Below, one piece after another: positions 47,301-59,400 of a stretch of 64,000 nt of DNA. The translations under genes and the position numbers were made by a program. Numbering within the stretch: position 1 is the stretch's first letter; each line of letters starts with the position of its first letter. Below the pieces are notes generated by a model. It had not been told where the DNA came from. It saw nothing but the letters and a program-made list of their open reading frames with translations, and searched no databases. This DNA is from Alisma plantago-aquatica (lineage: Eukaryota > Streptophyta > Magnoliopsida > Alismatales > Alismataceae), in NCBI GenBank assembly GCA_963693085.1, contig OY856410.1, positions 888,473,835 to 888,537,834 on the forward strand, read 5' to 3'.

Positions 47301-49487
47301 TGTTTTTGGTCAAAGTGGTGCACAGGAAGAGAACTGGCCGGTTGGGCTGTAACCGGATTCAAAGGTTAGCCGTTTCAACCGGTCGGTTCACCAGTTTGAT
47401 GGCGGTCTGATGCCTTTTTCGGCATTGGGAGAGGAATGGACCGGTAGAGGGACCGGTTCAACCGGCTGGTTCGGTCCATTTCTGATAACCATCCATAGGA
47501 TACTGATGTTGTTCATCAATTTATTATATAAAATATGTAGTATGTCATTTTGTGTATGTTTTTAATAACCTAAACCTTAAAAATATCAAGAGTGAAACAG
47601 TAGCCTAACAAACATTGAAATGGCTGCACACATTAGATTTAAATGATATTGAAATATTTATCTTTGAGGAAATTATTTCAGGCACCCCTAGATTGGCTAC
47701 ACACAAGGCATAATTAATATTACATTTGGCACTAAGTGTTTGCATCCTTTTCAAGGCAAGCTTTAGATCAGATTCATTAAATACATTGATCAAGCAGGAT
47801 AATTGTATTTGAATTTAGATGGTCAGAACATAGGCTTTATGAGTGAGTGATTCAGGATTCTGACTGCTGCCTTGTGCACGATTGTGTTGGTCTAGATGAC
47901 TTTGTCAGTTTATAAAGAGCAACCAGGCTGCTTTATCTACTGAACCAGATGGGATTTTGGGGTCTTAGGGGGGAGTTTGGTACCCCCCTTTAACCAAAGT
48001 GCTGTAATGTTTTTAAGTGGGATCTTGTGCATAGCCTTTCCTTTAACAATCGATCCTTCCCCACTCAACTCAATTAACAATCAATCCTTCCCCACTCAAC
48101 TCAATAAACAAACCTGTTAACTCTATATGCGGGATTTTTAAATAGCTTGACCTATGTTTAACAGTTTTTCAGTCAGCGTTGCTTTTCTATAACAAACCCA
48201 TTGGCTATGACTATAGTGAAAAGATAGAATTAAACTAGTTAGCAAAAATGATTTTATCTACAAATTACACTTGCCCCGAAAACCAAAATAGTCGAAATTT
48301 ACAGCTCCAAGAAGCAATGATAATTTGAAGCACAGCCACCAGGATATTAGAGCCGGTTCGTTCTCCAATTTCCATTCTATGTTGGTTGAAAGTTCGTCAA
48401 ATTGTGTTAGCTTCAGGGACAGGCTTCTTCGTCACTTGATATTACATCACACCAATTTTTTCTCTGGGAACAGTGTGTTGTGGAGTGTGTAAACTATAAG
48501 GAAAAGGAGCTAGAAAACCATAACTTTCCATATATGGGAACCCACAATTCCACATATATACTTAGGACTAAGGCAGTGGTAAATTCCTTATTGAAGTAGA
48601 CCACTTTTGACATTACTCTTGAATCCTTAGCATAAGGCTGCTTTGTGATGTGCTCTGATGGTTTCTTTTGGAATAGTGTGTTGTGGAGTGTGTAAACTAC
48701 AAGAAATATCAGTCAGAAAACCGTAACTGAATGTATGGAAACCAACAATCCCACATATACACTCAACTAAGGTAGTGGTAAGTTCCAGATTGTAGTAGGC
48801 CGTCACTTCTTACATTCCTGATAATCAGAAGAAGGAAATTAAAGTGGTAGGAAACACCACTGGAGGCACCCACAGAGGCACATAGCGACTAAGGGATACA
48901 AATTGTGATCTAGGGCTTGAAGTCTTAACGGGTCTTTCTCTAGATTTTGAAAAGAGGTTCTTTTGTCGACTAATTCTTGATTGAGTTATACTGCAGTCTG
49001 GCTTGACCTGGATTTGAGATGCATTGTTTTTTTAATCTCATTTATGCAGTTTTTTGATGTAAGATTGTTCTAGACTCACCGTTGGACAACCCTGACCATA
49101 ATGTGAATGTTATTGTTGGTTATACAGGTATGGGATCTAGGTGGCCAAGATCGACTAAGGACCTCTTGGGCCACCTATTATCGTGGCACTCATGCTGTGA
49201 TCGCTGTGATAGACAGCACTGACAGAGCACGGATCTCCATCATGAAGGATGAGCTTTTCCGGCTGCTCCAGCATGGTGACTTGGAGCACACCGTGGTGCT
49301 TGTGTTTGCCAACAAGCAGGACCTAAAGGAAGCCATGACCCCTGTAGAGATTACTGATGCCCTATCGCTTCACAGCATAAAAAACCATGACTGGCACATC
49401 CAGGCATGTTGTGCCCTCACAGGGGAGGGTCTGTATGATGGGCTGGGTTGGATAGCACAGCGCGTCAGTGGCAAGCAGACAAGCTGA
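38204..49487 (+). CDS. ARL5: ARL5-type ADP-ribosylation factor-like small GTPase, two exons: join(38204..38395,49128..49487)
   Basis: A 183-aa Arf-family GTPase. Known ARL5 proteins act at the trans-Golgi in vesicle tethering. Gly2 is available for N-myristoylation. Visible motifs are the P-loop GLDNAGKT (24-31), switch I PTVGSN (47-52), WDLGGQ (66-71) with the catalytic Gln at 71, NKQD (126-129) for guanine specificity, and CAL (159-161). The length matches the family. The [17 protein letters not shown] and [19 protein letters not shown] blocks separate ARL5 from ARF1 and ARL1. The splice sites are consensus (GAG|GTAAG at 38396, ATACAG|GTATGG at 49128), phase 0, falling just before WDLGGQ. 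Exon 1 is GC-rich and exon 2 less so. No damaged residue is seen, so the gene looks functional despite the transposon-filled intron. Arabidopsis relatives are called ARLB1/GB1. Confidence 0.93.
38451..40690 (+). repeat. 1.1-kb tandem duplication inside the ARL5 intron
   Basis: Copy 1 is about 38451-39556 and copy 2 about 39557-40690. Both start CGCCGTGGATCTGTTGCTTCC, share long nearly identical stretches and end near TATTGCTCTCTTCTTT. Copy 2 has an extra ~37-bp internal duplication (TTTGGTCTTTGGTTGTT, about 40030-40090) and a poly-T run near 40331. The duplication lies entirely in the intron, beginning 56 bp after the donor site, so it copies no exon. Confidence 0.9.
41205..42404 (-). mobile_element. 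5'-truncated RTE-type LINE with reverse transcriptase ORF
   Basis: A 386-residue open frame (42404 to 41244). RT motifs are [45 protein letters not shown] and [13 protein letters not shown]-typical C-terminal blocks follow, such as [18 protein letters not shown] and MLRWMCG. On the minus strand the 3' end runs out into TGATGATGATG repeats (41218-41244), as in RTE elements. The endonuclease and N-terminal RT are missing. About 40 residues appear deleted in frame between KDGLN and IPKCDKF. The catalytic box reads FVDD rather than FADD. The frame lacks stops, so the insertion is fairly young, but it cannot move by itself. Confidence 0.9.
41218..41244. repeat. (ATC)n tail of the LINE
   Basis: Nine ATC units on +, the TGA/GAT repeat tail of an RTE element on minus. 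Confidence 0.9.
42530..43355. repeat. Direct repeats rich in GCCTCA/GAGGC around an AT-rich core
   Basis: Diverged copies of ~130 bp lie at about 42530-42660 and 43222-43355. They share CCTCAGC(T/A)AAGCCT, GAGCCTC and AGCCTCAGTC(T/C)AGGACA. The core of ~560 bp is AT-rich and includes a ~27-bp direct duplication (AACATAAATACGTAGCAAAT) near 42830-42890. It could be a small non-autonomous element; the class is not clear. Confidence 0.5.
44267..44460. repeat. 98-bp tandem duplication
   Basis: GTGGTGCTCATTGATAATCA starts at 44267 and 44365; the second copy has scattered changes. Confidence 0.9.
45008..45437. repeat. MITE-like element with GC-rich ends and AT-rich centre
   Basis: GC-rich ends rich in GCGGNCGCCTAGGCG words (45020-45150 and 45375-45425) flank an AT-rich middle. 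The palindromic CCTAGG words lie in both ends in inverted sense. Exact terminal repeats and target duplication were not resolved. Confidence 0.4.
46033..47501. mobile_element. Non-autonomous inverted-repeat DNA transposon with 8-bp target duplication
   Basis: CATAGGAT occurs at 46033-46040 and 47494-47501, immediately outside the element (46041-47493, 1453 bp). Imperfect terminal inverted repeats are visible: the left end reads TGAGGTTGTCAGAACCGAAC and the right end, reverse-complemented, GATGGTTATCAGAA..GGACCGAACC. An 8-bp duplication fits the hAT superfamily, but no transposase is present. The 163-aa open frame at 46878-47369 is low-complexity, rich in Glu, Arg, Gly and Ser, and resembles no transposase. 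Confidence 0.6.
46281..46429. repeat. 55-bp-arm inverted repeat inside the DNA transposon
   Basis: Arms at 46281-46335 and 46375-46429 are reverse complements with a few mismatches (TATAGGATTAGTATTTGTTA against its partner), separated by 39 nt. RNA from either strand would form a long hairpin. It may be a nested MITE or a small-RNA source. Confidence 0.8.
48472..48790. repeat. ~120-bp repeat pair
   Basis: AGTGTGTTGTGGAGTGTGTA starts at 48472 and 48674 and continues with similar sequence through CAGTGGTAA/TAGTGGTAA and TTCC. About 80 bp of other sequence separates the copies. Confidence 0.85.
49128..49487 (+). other. ARL5: ARL5 coding exon 2
   Basis: 119 codons plus TGA. It opens [20 protein letters not shown] directly after the TTATACAG acceptor and carries NKQD and CAL to the C-terminus SGKQTS. 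Confidence 0.93.
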
Positions 49488-49700
49488 TGGATCTTAGATG
49501 TATATGCGTCTTTTATGCTTACTGAACATGGCAGGGGAGTCTTGTCAAAGTGAGGGAAAGAAGGAATCTTAGCGTTCTGTTTTACTCAACCGCACCTTTG
49601 TTGCGGAAGTTGTGATTCTGTTTTGTAAATTGTCAATTTCTCTTCATGCTATGCCATTGTTGCTACATTGCTATCATACAGATTTGAAAGTTGGGCACCA
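49488..49700 (+). other. ARL5: Probable ARL5 3' UTR
   Basis: T-rich sequence after the stop codon. No canonical AATAAA was seen in the first 200 bp; the T-rich TTTTGTAAATTG stretch near 49620 is the sort of weak signal plants use. The 3' end is not determined. Confidence 0.4.
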
Positions 49701-52700
49701 CCGCCCACTTTGCTAGAAACAGAACTGGGTGTTCATTGCCATAAGGTTTTCAACCTTTACGAGCCGACGACTGTTTCATTTCACTTCTAGGGATAACGGT
49801 GTTGTGAATGTAAATCAGTTACTGTCAAAATGGTAGCTATATCATGGTGAAAAGCTAAATACCACACGGCATCAACGGATCATATCCATACAACATTCTG
49901 AAATAGAACCTGCATTCACGCTGAAAATGGTCCTTTGCACTACCATGGTTTACGTGCCCATCTGTGGAAAAATAGTTATCTACCCTTTTTAGCGCTGAGA
50001 AATCTGTAAGTGAAAAATATTCTCTTGGATATCACTAGCTTTCTGCTCAACATTTTAAAAAGTACACCAATGCAATATTACACAACAGACAGAAAAACAA
50101 TAACTAAATGATATGCTTTTTTTTTGAAGGTAACCAAATAATATACTTTAAAACAAAATAATCACTAAACGTGAACATGTGAATTGAATCTGTAACCACA
50201 TGCGTTGTTGCGGTTACAAAAATGAAAACATGTCCACAACTAGGTATTTTTGTGCTGTGCGTACATTTTTTTTCCCGTTCCGTTGCCGTCCCCTATCCGT
50301 CCTCCGTTTCCCTTGTTTGCATATGGGTACCCAACCCAACCATTTTACTATTGAATAAACCCCACCTAGCTTTAGTAGACATGTCAATCGGGACCAAATC
50401 CAAAGTCACTTTTATGGGTTGATCCGTTTAAGTTGAATTTGGGATGAATTATCACCATCTGGAAACTAAACTAATTAGTACCAACCCTGTCTAGTTAGCA
50501 TGTTTTATAGGTGGCCCACATGTGACTCGCTTAACTAAATTAAAAATATAAGGGATATAATGATTTCGTACTACTTATTATAAATATGGTGATATAATAT
50601 AATTCATTATTAATGAGGAATTTCAGTGCAAATTCGAATTTGTGTGACAAGAGTTGATATCTCAGAGAGAGATTAGGAATAAAGAAATCCAGGACTACTA
50701 CATTATCTAATTGCTTTGTCAAACTTAACATAGAGTTGAAGTATAAGTTAGTAAGTGTAGTGTATCAATTATTGTCATATATCAGAGAATTTTAGTTACA
50801 CATCAGAGAATTTTGTTCTGTGAATTGAATGATTGTAAAGATCAAATAACATATTTTTTTTTGATAATGATAATGTATATTTTATGATTTTTTTTTTGTT
50901 ATCATGTAAATAAACTAGAGAATGATCTTTTCCTCTACTGTTAAAGTAGTAACTTGCAAGACATTTTTTGTTCAAAACATATTATATAAGCAACCACTCG
51001 TGACTCATTTGATCAAATTTAGAATTGTCTTTGTCAATCCGTTTATAATTGTATATTTTTAGCCTGCACCAGCGCGATCCAAACCTGGAATGACTTAACC
51101 CAAGCCCAAGCCTAAGCCCAATCCACAGCTCGTTTGATAGGTCTAAACTCTAGGATCTCTTTCTCGGATATGCTGACAGTAGTTCATCACATAGTCACTT
51201 ACATTTTTGAGTCTGTTGGCACGCTAGTCCCATCGTGTTTTTAAGGGTTCAAAGTCAAATTCGACCGAAACCACGTAAGCAACGTTAGGGCTTCACTATT
51301 TCAGACACGTCCCAGAAGTGATATGAGCTTCAAGAGCCCTGTTTTAGGACGAGTCTAAGGTTTAACATTAGATTTGTATAAGCCCAATTTCTTGATTTTG
51401 TTTATCCAAGACTCTCTTGTTGAATTAGTAACACATATCGACATGTGAATATTCACTATATTCACCTTTTTTTTCTTCTTTTATAAGGATTGAATTTTGC
51501 GATCACATAAATACGATTGTTCCATATAGAACCCATCATACCTTTTTAAAATAGAATTGCTAAACATGGTTACATATAGTAATAATACCTACATGTCTTA
51601 TAATATGTTTAGGTCATTTGCATTTACCTTTGTTGAATATATCTTATTTTCTATATGAATGGTAAAATGATATTGATACTCTAAATTAGACTTAAAAGTC
51701 TGCGGGTTTACAAGCCAAACCTTTGAACCCAAAAGTATATCAAAGATGTGATAAGGTCGGGTTTAGACCTAAAAATCTTTTATCTATTAGTTTAAAGTAT
51801 ATCCAAAGATACTTGATTTGACATGAATAAAACCAACAAATTCATAATTAGTTGTGGACGAGCATGAAAGATTAATTTGTTTTTCATAAATTTTACAACT
51901 ATCAAAATCCAACGAATCTTAACTTAATGATACATCACACTACATGTTGAATTTTCATTCGGGGCTTGTACTTTTTTTACTTATAGATGCATTTATGCTA
52001 TTTGAGAAAATTATATTCGCTCGTGTAAATATTTTATGCTTCAGATTAACTTTCTAATATTTCATAGAAATTTACATGTTACATTTATAATTCAACTAGG
52101 TTGCAGGTTAGACCAGGTCATCATAATTTTTTTGGGCTAAGTTAAAGTTTAGAACTTAAAACAAAAACCCTTCATTTGCAAACTTAGATTTTGTCCAATG
52201 ATACCCGAATTGACCTAAAATAAAGATCAATCAACCCGAGTTTGATTTCCCCCACCTCTTTCAGACTAAGATGACGTAAGGCATGGTAAAACTTACAATC
52301 TTGATCCCTTATATCTTTTTCTTTAGGGGGTGATGGAAAAAGAATATATTTGAGACCATAGACTCAAATTACAATTAAATGGTTATCATGGTGAGGTCGA
52401 GAAGTCATATCATTTGTAGAGACCAAGGCTTACAAAACTACTATTGCAATATTCATTTTTTTATAAGCTTGTGTTCAATTACAATGAAAAAGAAGTCACA
52501 CATGCAACAAGTTGCTCCGTTAGCCCGTTCTGGATGGCAAAACCTATCTTCCAAAATACTACATCCACAATGTTGGTATTTATGCCCAAGAGCCAATCCT
52601 GTGATGATTGTAATGAAGCATCACATACTTGATTTGATAATAATAAATGTAATTTTGTTTATCATGTTTGTCTCAATCATGAGATGGTGACGTAGACATA

Positions 52701-52962
52701 GTAGATGTCTAAAGAATGATGTTACTCGATGACATAGGTCTTTAGGTTGAGGACCAGAATAATGAGATCATATGTATGATAAGAGTAGATACATTATACA
52801 TTCTTGTTATGTCCCTAGTCAGATATAACCGTGGAAGCAAAATAGACGATAATAATACATAAGACTAAAATGTGTGCTGACTAATGACAAAGTCTCATGA
52901 GTCATGGTATAGGATTTCAAGTCAGACACATATGTACTTTTTAAAGAATAGTATACCAGACA
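49701..52962. other. Gene-free intergenic sequence
   Basis: AT-rich. It contains a short CCCAAGCCCAAGCCTAAGCC run near 51102 and several poly-T runs. Open frames at 50222-50422 and 52379-52690 show no recognisable family content. Confidence 0.5.
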
Positions 52963-52967
52963 TACCC
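52963..52967. other. Imperfect target site duplication (left, TACCC)
   Basis: TACCC precedes the first LTR; GACCC follows the second (63355-63359). Four of five bases match, suggesting mutation since an old insertion. Confidence 0.5.
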
Positions 52968-55900
52968 TATTACACCCCAATCTCACAGTTACCATTAATC
53001 ATGAGATTAGGGCATAGATTGAGGATTTATCGTAATACAAAGATCACCCTTAACTTTTTTCTTCTTTTTCAAACTCTTTGTTTTCTTGCATTAAATCACA
53101 TAAACAAACTTTATAAGGGAATCTAAACATTAATTTCTCTAATCTGATTTCAACAGTAAAAATGCATGTATGAACATTCATTATGTTTCTCATACTTTTA
53201 AGTACATAAGACTTGCTGATTCACATATATTGCTAAAAGAGGAATAATGTTATACATCATCATTTACAACTCTGTCTTATTTCCTTACAAGGACCTAGAG
53301 TGACAAGGACCGACTATACTTAACTATAATCAGACTGAACTCTTGTGACAGATCTACTCTGATGCAGTGACCTTCTTCAAGTCCATGTGATATCCCTAAA
53401 AATTGTGAGTAGAGGGGTGAGCCTACTCGCTCAGTGAATGAGTACTTCAAAGAAATAGTCTAAATCACTGATATAATTACATATATACTTTTGAGCAACT
53501 GATATCATTTATAGCAGCAGTAAGCTTTAAAGTGATTGATCATTTACAATCATAAATATGGCAGGATACTCTAGATATCAACAAGAGTAAATCAATATAT
53601 GAGCATGCTTGATTAATTTCAAAGAGAAATAACAATTCAGAAACATACAAAGAATAATTGCTGGGAAACTGTACTCGAATCTTTCTTAGCCTTTCTTACT
53701 TATAAGAAACTCTTTAAAACTTATATTATCATATTTTAGCTTATGCCCTGATCATATGCATTGTACTCTACATATGAAGACTCGTAGCGAACTACGATCT
53801 CACCGTACAAGACTTAGCTTAAAACCCGAGAAGCTAACCTGAGAACTGAATCCGGGCCTTCTTGACATGAACCGTCACGTCTGACTAAGGTGGCTAAACA
53901 GCTAGCCTTTAATTGGACCTCTCCTTCTAGGCTGAGTACATAGGCGGAGGGTCTGAGATGCTCTGTGGGCCTCATCTTGGTACGCTTTGTGGGTACCTCT
54001 GGGTTACCACCGGGATCTCCGGTTCATGTTGGGTGACCTATCTTATCTTAGGAGACTTCCTCAAGGGCTTCGTCTCCCCGCACGCTCTGTGGGTGTGATC
54101 CGATCCCCGTATACTGGTCGCTGCCAGGGTGGATCGTTTCCTCCCTACAGTGCAGACATCCGTAGGAAATCTACGGTGTTCATGGCACCTATGTCTATTA
54201 TTTTATTATTCTTGGATAGCTCTTTCTACATTGTACCTTTCTCTTACTTATACTTGACTCTGGTATCTCTATGGTACCGTGTCTATTTATTTGAAGTTTA
54301 TAATACAACATGTATATCATTCTAAACTTGGCAGAGCAATATACTCAAAACACTATAATATACTGAGAAATCAACATTTTATACCTACAGACAGACTAAA
54401 ATTCTTAAATAACAGAATACATGTTCACTTGATACTTTATACACTAGAATCATGCAATTGAACTTCTTAATACACTGATAAGAATTAATTACTTAACATA
54501 CAAGTAATCATCATTTGCACCTGTAAATTATTTGTACTTTCTTGGAAAATGTGCACCTCAACCTAAATCTTGAGTTGTGCATCACCACATCTCATACTGA
54601 GAACATTGATATCAAAATACTTGATTCATTGAACACCCTATCCTTAAGGTTTCATTTACCTCATTCACTTATCACATGGCTCTCATAAGGATTTCATGTG
54701 ACATAAACAATCACTAAATAAAGGCTACTATCAACAAATCATATAAAATCAATATATGTATGAAACCTTGGAACTGAGCTGAATTTGTGTTTCCATGCTA
54801 TTCACTGAGATAACATGCATCAATAATAAAATTGAATAAATAAAGTCTATCATGTCAAGAAAATATGTTCAAATGGATTTCACAATATCTATACGCAAAT
54901 ATCCAACTTTCCTCGCATCTAGGGTTTCACCCTCTTCACTGAGATATCAAACAAACACTATTCACCTTAAATGAAATCCAAGATAGTATCTGACATATAT
55001 GTACTATGAATTCAGATAAACAATCATTCATAACTAAGTGATCCAGATAAACAAATTTCTCTATTTAATTATACAACAATTTTAATCATAGACAAATTCT
55101 CTATATTTCAGTTTACTCTTATAAACTCTGTGAATACTTAGGGAATTCTCATTAGGATGTATTGTATACATTTCTAATATGATTTTATCATCTGAAATTC
55201 ATCCAAACAGAGGAATAATCCATTTCATATCATTTTGCAACAACTTAGATCAAACACACAATTCAGGGTTTGTAGTCGCATACTAAGCAATTAAAGATTA
55301 TGGATGATTTAACCAATTTTTGTACAATATACTGTTTAAAGGAAGTTCCCACTCATCCTAAGATGTGAAAATACCTTAAAAATGCAGTTCATCCATGAAA
55401 ATCTCGATCTCATATCAAATCTCTAGCAATTCACCCAATTATTCTTCCTTTCAACTTGGAAACCCTAAAAATGAGGGATTATGAAGAAAGAGTGAGAAAA
55501 GGGGAAGTTTTGATACCATTTTGGATCAAATCAGAGGAGGGATGGAATATTGACATGTGAGAGAATATTCACCATTAAAGTTTATGCAAAGAAGCTAAAC
55601 TTACATGATTTCATCATTCCTTGGACCGCAAAACCCTAGGTCAACATCTCCATCACTTTCTCCTCTCAAACCCTAAGTCTCCCTCTCTCTCTAGGATTTT
55701 GTTTCTCTAGATTGAATCATGAATTATGAGAGATCCTTGTGTGTTAGGTTGACCATATAGAGAAATTGAGTTGCTTGGGTCAATCACACATTGACCCCTC
55801 ACTATACTTTCTCTTATTTCAGCTGAATTTTCTGTCATAAAAATATTACTGTAATTCATCTACTGATAAAGTCTAAATGCATACAAAAATTATGAAAATT

Positions 55901-56416
55901 TTACATTTGTTTATGATTGAGTTTCATATCTCCATTTAAATTTTCATATCATTTGGAGTTACCAATAAATAATTAAAAATAAAACACTACACTGCTGAAA
56001 AGTACTCTGTCAACATTTTGGTTGAAGTATAGTTTGATCGAGAACCACATTAAAAGAACACTCAAATATTCTAGATTTTTTCTACAATATGCATGATTGA
56101 GTTATCCATATCATATCTAAAATTCAATTAAATACAAGATTTTTATAAAATATGAAAAATCATTTACCACACTGCTATCCTGATCAAATTCCATATTCAT
56201 GTACTATCAAAACCCTAATTTTTGCCGATTAGGGTTTACATTTCTCAAACCCTAATTCTTCAAACTAAAATCATAGTTAGAGTTTCTTCTTAGGTTTGAA
56301 ACATCACAATTGATCTACTATCATTAATCAAGTCTAAATGATATTCAATCTAATCAAGTATGTAATCATTCCGGTAAACCCTAGTTTACCAATTGAGCAC
56401 AAATGTGGTCATTACA
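52968..56416 (-). repeat. Left LTR of the LARD (3449 bp)
   Basis: Starts TATTACACCCC (the other LTR starts TGTTACACCCC, so the terminal G has mutated) and ends GTGGTCATTACA. It shares with the array's LTRs the GTGAGCCTACTCGCTCAGTG motif (53417 onward) and the ATATCAAAATACTTGATTCA..CACCCTATCCTTA block (about 54609). Confidence 0.9.
56210..56237. promoter_or_regulatory. Telo-box inverted pair in LTR U3 (left LTR)
   Basis: AAACCCTAAT (56210-56219) and ATTAGGGTTT (56228-56237) are perfect inverted arms 8 nt apart. Further AAACCCTA motifs lie at 56247 and 56376, all within ~210 bp of the LTR start on the minus strand. Telo-boxes are known binding sites for plant telomere-repeat-binding factors; a role here is inference. 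Confidence 0.6.
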
Positions 56417-56430
56417 ATTCTCACCCCCTT
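56417..56430 (-). other. Polypurine tract of the LARD
   Basis: The minus strand reads AAGGGGGTGAGAAT next to the left LTR. Confidence 0.8.
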
Positions 56431-59400
56431 AAAAATTTTCGTCCCTAAAACATAAATACGCAAACAAAGTATATTCAAAGTTTATTTTAAGCTTCTGAAA
56501 TCTTACATGTCATTACATTCTTGTATTTTATACTTAAATGTAGTTTTCAACGTTAAGTCCTTTATTTCTTTTCTAATCACAACATGTTAAAACAGTTCTC
56601 AATGATAACAAACAAATTCTCTATGCTACAATCAATCATAGGATAGAGAGAGAAACAACCATTTCAATATTTTCATACTCTTGAGGTGTTACCTCAACAT
56701 TGATAATCCGATCCAACTATTTCAATTCATACAACTCAATATGTACTATTGTTATGTATTACCTCTAAGTCACAAAAGAGAGTTCACCATGCTGTTTTAA
56801 ATTTTACTATTGTGCTACTCAAATAACAAAACATTCTTGAGTTGGAAGACTAGATTCAACAACAATTGTACAATACTACTCACGGAATCCCCATTGCATC
56901 ATGGATGCATAAGGTGAAGCATTACCATCACATTCCTTATTATTCTCAAGTATGAACCCACACATAATTCAAGGTGTAACCATCGAGTTATAGCATACTA
57001 GGGTTTCAACAACAGTAACAAAGTACTCCATGATTATATTAGTCATTCAAGGAATATTCATACCCAATTACCATCACTTAGTTATATTAAAGCTAGGTAT
57101 AACAAGCTATACCTCATTAGGGTTACATATCAATACAATATGGTTATCATCCCTTCTATTCATATGAGTGAATAGGTAAGACTACCTTATTCAGGGTAAC
57201 CCTTCATTTATTCCATCATTATTCAACCCATATCACCATACCGCAATTGTATAACACTAACATGGATTACTGGTATGAATGACTACAACTATCAAACACC
57301 TTTAATTAACATATTGCTTGTACATGTACACTGAAATCATACATAGAACCATTTTACATCCCTTAATATACCTTCAACAAATTATACTTCTAAAAACAAG
57401 TTCACATATTACTAAAAGCCATTGTTATTTCTTATCTCTCTCCTCATTCACTACTACTTACTTTTTGCTACTTATCCTTCTCATTTTAATGATGTAGATT
57501 AAACATTCCTAAAATTGAAACATACAAGGTATAAATAGATTATTCATCATTCTTGCTATCACTGCAAGAATTTATCTCATATCGCACTTCACTCATATTG
57601 TATTTCTCCTTTTGTTCAAAACACACTTGTTACATTTCAAAGTTACATCTTATTCTTTACTCCGAATCATTTCCATATTGTTTATCTACCTTTCAGATTA
57701 GCTATCTTTTAAACCTTGGATTACTATTAGTGCTAGTTTACTTCTCATAGTGCAAATCTCATGATCTTGTTTTATAGAGATGCTAGTATTCAAGGTCAAA
57801 TCACTAGTGACATACCTTGAACTACTACAACTCTAAACATTCTAGGGTTTGGTCCTTATTAGTAGCATGACGTTATTGTGATGTGACTTTACTCCCTTAA
57901 TTTGAAATTCAAACTTTGGATCTCACAAGTTTTACTAAAGTCTTCTTTATCTAATCGATTGAATTTCCTTTCTCTTACTTGGCCATTCAAATAGATTACA
58001 TTCTCAATTACCCTTCTAGGGTTTCATCATCATATTGTGTGTCATTATTACATTCACTATATGTCTCTACCACGGTGGTTATGCATCATATATGATTCAT
58101 TTTCTTATCACTTCATTCCCACATTGCTCTCATTAAGGAAGATATGAAAGAGAAGATGATTTGGAGACTTAAAATTCTTATCTTCAAACATTCAATAATA
58201 CATTTCTCATATGTAGGTTTAATTAATTATCAACAAGGATACTTGACTAATTTGCACTTTCTTGAATCTCACAACATCTTTCTTTTATAATCTATAATAC
58301 TCCATTATGTTTCAAACCCTTATTTGCTTTCCATAATCCCCTTACCATATACTACTATTCCACATGTCATCTTTAACTTCTAGTTTTCTCTTGTGATCAT
58401 GTTGCTTCTTTTATGTGTATGATCATGTATACCATGTTGCATATATTTCATTTTATCCTTCTACTAATGTGAAGTTGAAATTCTAAATCAATAATCTCTC
58501 TACTAGTATCACCTCATGTTTAATACATTACATATCCATCATTTTAAATCAAACATCTCATGCATGGGTGAAACATAGTTTCTCTTTCAATCAAGTTTTT
58601 CCTTCCTGAATATAGTCTACCTTTGTATGACTTATTCATTTATTTAGCTACACTTTTGTTCTCCCTTTAGAAACTAGTTTGTTGTTCTATAGAGACTTGG
58701 AATCCAAAGGTAGTAAGGATGAATGTATTAACTTCACAATAAAGGTATACATTCCATGCTCTCAATTATATCATAACTCTCATTCCTTAATCAAGCTCAT
58801 CATTTCCAACATTTATCTTTGTTTTAACTTAGTTTCTTATACTAGTCTTATAATTTACATGTTCATCTAATTCTCTTTACTTTAACTCTTCTGAAGATTC
58901 TTCACTTATATTTACTTATTGTCTACATTACTCTTTTCTTCTATTTCCCCTTTGCTTTGGAGTACATAAAAACATTATACTCGATTATATAATCCATTCC
59001 TCATGATTGATTCTTACTATCTTGGCCCCTTACATACTTTTCTCATATGTTTTCCATATTTCATATTTAGATTTCATATAATACTAATAATTAAACTTAA
59101 TATGAACCTTATTTCGTGTTCCTTTATTCCCAATTAAGGGTTTCTCATATGAGGCCCCAAAGTTGGATCTTAGATATCAGTTCCAACTGATTCTTAGTTA
59201 TCCCAGTCTTTCCCTTATACTTCAAAATATTAGAGTATATACATTCATACTAGAATTTGGATCTAATGTATCTAAAATTTACTCTTGTTCTATTACTAAT
59301 AGGAGTCATTAGATCCCAGTAATGCATCCTGCCAGCCGGACCAGACTGAACCTGCAGTCTTGAAGCTAAGAGCTACTCAGGATTATTCAACTCCTATTCA

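Larger units (their letters stand above)
38396..49127 (+). other. ARL5: ARL5 intron (10,732 bp)
   Basis: GT-AG intron, GTAAG to TTATACAG. It holds a 1.1-kb tandem duplication, an RTE LINE in the opposite orientation, direct-repeat and GC-rich elements and an inverted-repeat transposon. Stretches not listed separately (about 40690-41200, 42405-42530, 43360-44266, 44460-45000, 45440-46030, 47502-48470, 48790-49127) show no further gene. A small open frame at 43439-43702 resembles nothing I recognise. Confidence 0.9.
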
